Origin: JBFXDI01 sp050181295
GTDB taxonomy: Bacteria; Pseudomonadota; Alphaproteobacteria; Rhizobiales; Aestuariivirgaceae
Assembly (NCBI GenBank): GCA_050181295.1
Contig: JBFXDI010000097.1
Coordinates: 1-15,654 of the forward strand
Direction: 5' to 3'
DNA: 15,654 bases
Both the position numbers and the translations under genes were made by a program. Shown one piece after another: positions 13,138 through 15,654 of the stretch. The first letter of the stretch is position 1. Every line of letters begins with the position of its first letter. Below the pieces are notes generated by a model. The model was not told the DNA's origin and made no database searches. It saw only the letters and a program-made list of their open reading frames with translations.

Positions 13138-14406
13138 TCACTCCTTGTTGCGGCCCCGGTCGGGGCGCTTGAGCAGAAACCAGACGAGGGCCACGCACTG
13201 AAGGCCGAAGAACAGCCCGAAGGCGTAGCGGTAGGATTCGGGGTCGTAGCCGCCGCCGGCAGTCTGCGGCCACAGGTCGATGACGGCGCCGATCGTATAT
13301 TGCGCCGCGAAGGCGGTCGAGAAGGCGATGAAGTTGACGGCGGTGTTGGCGCGCCCGGCAAGGCCTGAGCCGTAATAGGAGGAAAGCCACGGATAGGCCA
13401 GGATGCCGGCCTGGCCGGTCATGCCGAAGAGGAACCAGAGCGGTCCGGCCGCCGCCTTCCACTGGAGCACGAGCAGGAGGTGGCAGGCCATGAACATGAG
13501 GACGAAGCCCAGCATGACGCTCAGGAGGCCGACGCCCCGGCGGCCCAGCCAGTCGGCGACGGCTCCCATCGTCAAGGTGCCGACGAGGAAGCCGACGGCG
13601 ATCCAGGCGAGATGCGAGGCCACGGCGTCGCGGCCGAAGCTCGTGACGTCGCGGAGCCACGGGCCCGCCCAGAGCGTCTGGATGGCGATCTGGCAGCCGG
13701 ACGCGAGCGCCACGATGGGCGCCAGGCGCCAGAAGACGGGATCGGCATAGATCGTGCCGAAGGAGCGGAACTGGTCGATCAGCGACATGCCCCCTGCCCG
13801 CTCGCCCCTCTCCGGGACGAAGAAGAAGATAATGGCTGCGGCCATGAGGCTCAGGGCGGCGAGCCCCAGATAGAGCCCCCGCCAGCCGATCTCGCCGATG
13901 GCGTAGCTCGCGGGGATGGTGGCGACGAAGATCCCCAAGCCGCCCGTCGCCATGATGCAGGCGTTCGCCAGCGCGCGGCGCTCCTCGGCGACCCAGAGCG
14001 TCACGGCCTTGAAGCCGCCCATGAGCCCGCCGGCGCAGCTCAGGCCGATCAGCGCCTGGGCGAGGGTCAGCATGGCGAAGTCCTTGCCGGTCGCGAAGAC
14101 GAGCGCGCCGAGCGCGGTCACGCAGACAAGCGCCGTCTGCACACGCCGCGGACCGAACCGGTCGAGGAGGCTCCCCAAGGGAAGCTGGAAGGCCGCGAAG
14201 GCGAGCGGATAGGTGGCGGCTAGGAAGCCGAGCTCGGAAGCCGACAGGCCGAGGTCGCGCACGAGGTCGGGCGCCGCAACGGCGTTCACGGCCCGGTACA
14301 GGTAGGACATCGCGTAGGCGAATGCGAAGGGCGCCAGCACCAGGGCGATGCGGAGCGTGGACTCGCTGCCCGCGGGCGCCATGGCGTTCGACGATCGGTG
14401 CTCCAT
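13138..14406 (-). CDS. MFS transporter
   Basis: A 422-residue major-facilitator transporter with about twelve predicted helices in two halves. The first half has motif A GSLLDRFGPRR (78-88) between helices 2 and 3; the second half has the echo GAVADWLGRRG. The loop between the halves carries PERGERAGGMSLIDQFRSF. Probable substrate is an amino acid, amine or organic anion used by the next two genes, but sequence does not fix it. The frame is open back to 14544, yet that stretch passes through tRNA-Gln, so the true start is ATG 14406 or ATG 14382; neither has a clear ribosome site. It heads an operon with the aminotransferase (9-bp gap) and asparaginase, and begins 30 bp after the tRNA. Confidence 0.88.
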   Translation of the reverse strand: MEHRSSNAMAPAGSESTLRIALVLAPFAFAYAMSYLYRAVNAVAAPDLVRDLGLSASELGFLAATYPLAFAAFQLPLGSLLDRFGPRRVQTALVCVTALGALVFATGKDFAMLTLAQALIGLSCAGGLMGGFKAVTLWVAEERRALANACIMATGGLGIFVATIPASYAIGEIGWRGLYLGLAALSLMAAAIIFFFVPERGERAGGMSLIDQFRSFGTIYADPVFWRLAPIVALASGCQIAIQTLWAGPWLRDVTSFGRDAVASHLAWIAVGFLVGTLTMGAVADWLGRRGVGLLSVMLGFVLMFMACHLLLVLQWKAAAGPLWFLFGMTGQAGILAYPWLSSYYGSGLAGRANTAVNFIAFSTAFAAQYTIGAVIDLWPQTAGGGYDPESYRYAFGLFFGLQCVALVWFLLKRPDRGRNKE

Positions 14407-14436
14407 GCCGCCCCGCTGATCCGTCGCATGATTGAT

Positions 14437-14510
14437 TGGCTGGGGCGCCAGGATTCGAACCTGGGATGGCGGGACCAAAACCCGCTGCCTTACCGCTTGG
14501 CTACGCCCCA
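14437..14510 (-). tRNA. tRNA-Gln (TTG)
   Basis: A full cloverleaf can be drawn on the minus strand: acceptor TGGGGCG/CGCCCCA, D arm GCCAAGCGGTAAGGC, anticodon stem GCGGG/CCCGC around TTTTGGT with anticodon TTG at 14478-14476, and T arm with GGTTCGAATCC. The 5' U and encoded GCCA tail are usual for bacterial glutamine tRNA. Length is 74 bases including CCA. The gene appears intact, with no sign of integration at its 3' end. Confidence 0.97.
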
Positions 14511-14623
14511 TGCGAGCAGGCTCCGCGCCGAGGCGCCGGCCCATGCGCGCGGCACCATAACGGCTCGCCCTGGGCTCCGCAATCGGGCCGGGAACTGCCT
14601 CGAAAGCGGGGTTGCCGGGTGCT

Positions 14624-15413
14624 TCAGATGAGGTCGAGGCTCCTGCGGGCGCGGTCGAGCGCGTCGCGCGCCGGCGGCTTCAGATGCTGGCGGGTGCTCT
14701 TCACGAGGCCGAGGTCCATGGAGATGTCCGTCATCGCCTCCAGATATTTCAGCGCAACGGTGCTGGAATCGACGACCGGCACGCCGGTTCCGGGCACTTC
14801 GCCATATCCGGCGTCGCGGAGCAGCGGACCGTAATAGGCGCAGCCGACAAGGATGACCTCGGCGCCATCGCGGATGCAGCCCGAGGCGACTTCCTCGAAG
14901 CGCGGCACGAAGACTTCGCGCGGGTCCTCAACGGCGCCAAGCAGGAGGCCCGCATCCGAATCCGGCGCGATGCTGCGGACCGGGCGGGCGATGGCGCGCC
15001 CGGCGAGGCCATAGGCCGCGAGATCGTTCTCGATGGCGGAAACCGTCTTCTGCGAAACGGTGACGACCGCGAAACGCTTGCCCATGGCGAGCGCCGCCAG
15101 CATGGACTGCTCGCCGACCGAGGCGACCGGAACGTCGAGCACCTCCCGCGCCTCCCACAGAGGATCGTTCCAGCAGCCGAGAAAGATGCCGTCGAAGCTC
15201 GTCCTCCCCCGCCTTCAACGCGGCCTCCACCATGAAGACCGAGTTCAGATGCTCCGCATATAGCGAGCGGGTGAAGTTCGTGCTCTTGGTAAGAAACCGG
15301 AACTCGAGCTCCGTGTCGGATCTCAGAGCCGGGCGAACCGTCTCATCCAGCTTGCTCCAAAGGCTTTCAAGCTGGTCGTTTCTGGTCGTGGGATGGATCC
15401 AGCAAATCTTCAC
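14624..15413 (-). pseudogene. Asp/Glu/hydantoin racemase family gene, frameshifted
   Basis: Two overlapping frames together encode one cofactor-independent racemase of the Asp/Glu/hydantoin racemase superfamily. The first runs from GTG 15413 (MKICWIHPTTRNDQLE, with GAGG nine bases upstream) to about AALKAG. The second continues FDGIFLGCWNDPLWEARE to the TGA at 14624-14626. Total length is 790 bases, one more than a multiple of three; dropping one base from the CCCCC run at 15206-15210 (+ strand) gives a single 262-residue protein. The two catalytic cysteines are both kept, near positions 80 (FLGCWNDP) and 191 (ILVGCAYYG). The damage is therefore recent or a sequencing error in the homopolymer. 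Substrate (hydantoin, allantoin, aspartate or an Asp/Glu derivative) cannot be fixed. It is a single gene read toward tRNA-Gln. Confidence 0.85.
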
Positions 15414-15554
15414 CGCATATGCCTCGTTTCAGGATGGTCGCGGACTGTAGTACCGGACGACCTCCCCTCATAGAAGCCCGAAACCTCCGCCCTTCCTGAA
15501 ACGCTCCTTGACGGCCGCGGTCCGAGAGGGCAGAAAGCCCGGCATTCTCGGCAT

Positions 15555-15631
15555 CGGAGTGTAGCGCAGCCTGGTAGCGCACCTGCTTCGGGAGCAGGGG
15601 GTCGGGAGTTCGAATCTCCCCACTCCGACCA
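15555..15631 (+). tRNA. tRNA-Pro (CGG)
   Basis: A complete 77-base cloverleaf including CCA: acceptor CGGAGTG/CACTCCG, D arm GCGCAGCCTGGTAGCGC, anticodon stem CCTGC/GCAGG around TTCGGGA with anticodon CGG at 15589-15591, and T arm GGGAGTTCGAATCTCCC. The C1-G72 acceptor pair is common in bacterial proline tRNAs. It is divergent from the racemase gene, which starts 142 bases away. Confidence 0.97.
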
Positions 15632-15654
15632 TCACCCGCCTTCCCCTCTCCTCC

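Noticed and set aside
12200..13660. Upstream in-frame extension of the asparaginase gene to give about 813 residues
   Set aside because: The extra part is low-complexity Arg-rich shadow of the aminotransferase and MFS genes, and TTG 12199 fits the family N-terminus.
14407..14544. N-terminal extension of the MFS transporter
   Set aside because: It would translate straight through tRNA-Gln, and the hydrophobic transporter sequence starts only after ATG 14406.
1..15654. CRISPR arrays, rRNA, riboswitches, toxin-antitoxin pairs
   Set aside because: No regularly spaced repeats, rRNA sequence, known aptamer pattern or small paired toxin/antitoxin genes were seen when reading both strands.

Overview
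The window reads as chromosomal DNA of a high-GC alphaproteobacterium, most likely of the order Hyphomicrobiales (Rhizobiales). This is inferred from gene content: a twin-arginine beta-helix repeat protein of a type known mainly from that order, a Rhizobium etli-type asparaginase, promoters matching the EcfG (RpoE2) general-stress consensus, and strongly G/C-ending codons in most genes. Species cannot be named from the sequence alone.

Layout. 1-144 is the 3' end of an IS30-type transposase whose last codons form a hairpin. 205-1518 (+) is a Tat-exported beta-helix protein and 1601-1894 (+) a small lipoprotein. 1914-5930 (-) is a compact polyamine-type ABC importer operon, read permease B, permease C, Tat-exported binding protein, ATPase; the first three genes are joined by ATGA overlaps, and a hairpin separates the binding-protein gene from the ATPase gene.

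6154-8878 is visibly less GC-rich than both flanks and looks acquired. It holds a five-helix membrane protein overlapping by ATGA with a DGQHR-domain (DndB-like) protein, and, converging on them, an MT-A70 family DNA adenine methyltransferase. No integrase, transposase or direct repeat was found at its edges. This is the best candidate in the window for an uncharacterised (possibly anti-phage or epigenetic) module, but that role is inferred only from family membership and clustering.

9095-11115 is a small stress-response group: a stand-alone receiver protein, a YciE/YciF-type ferritin-like protein, a pyridoxamine-oxidase-like general stress protein and a VOC protein. The divergent intergenic region at 10067-10206 carries GGAAC-N16-CGTT facing right and GGAAC-N16-CATT facing left; weaker GGAAC motifs precede the other two genes.

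11219-14406 (-) is an amino-acid or amine operon: MFS transporter, class IV aminotransferase strongly resembling (R)-selective amine transaminases, and a R. etli-type L-asparaginase, the last two overlapping by TTGA. It begins 30 bp after tRNA-Gln(TTG). 14624-15413 (-) is an Asp/Glu/hydantoin racemase family gene broken by a single extra base in a run of five C (+ strand). The window closes with tRNA-Pro(CGG). There is no gene-free stretch longer than about 225 bases; the largest gaps (5931-6153, 8007-8209, 8879-9094) hold no gene that can be supported.
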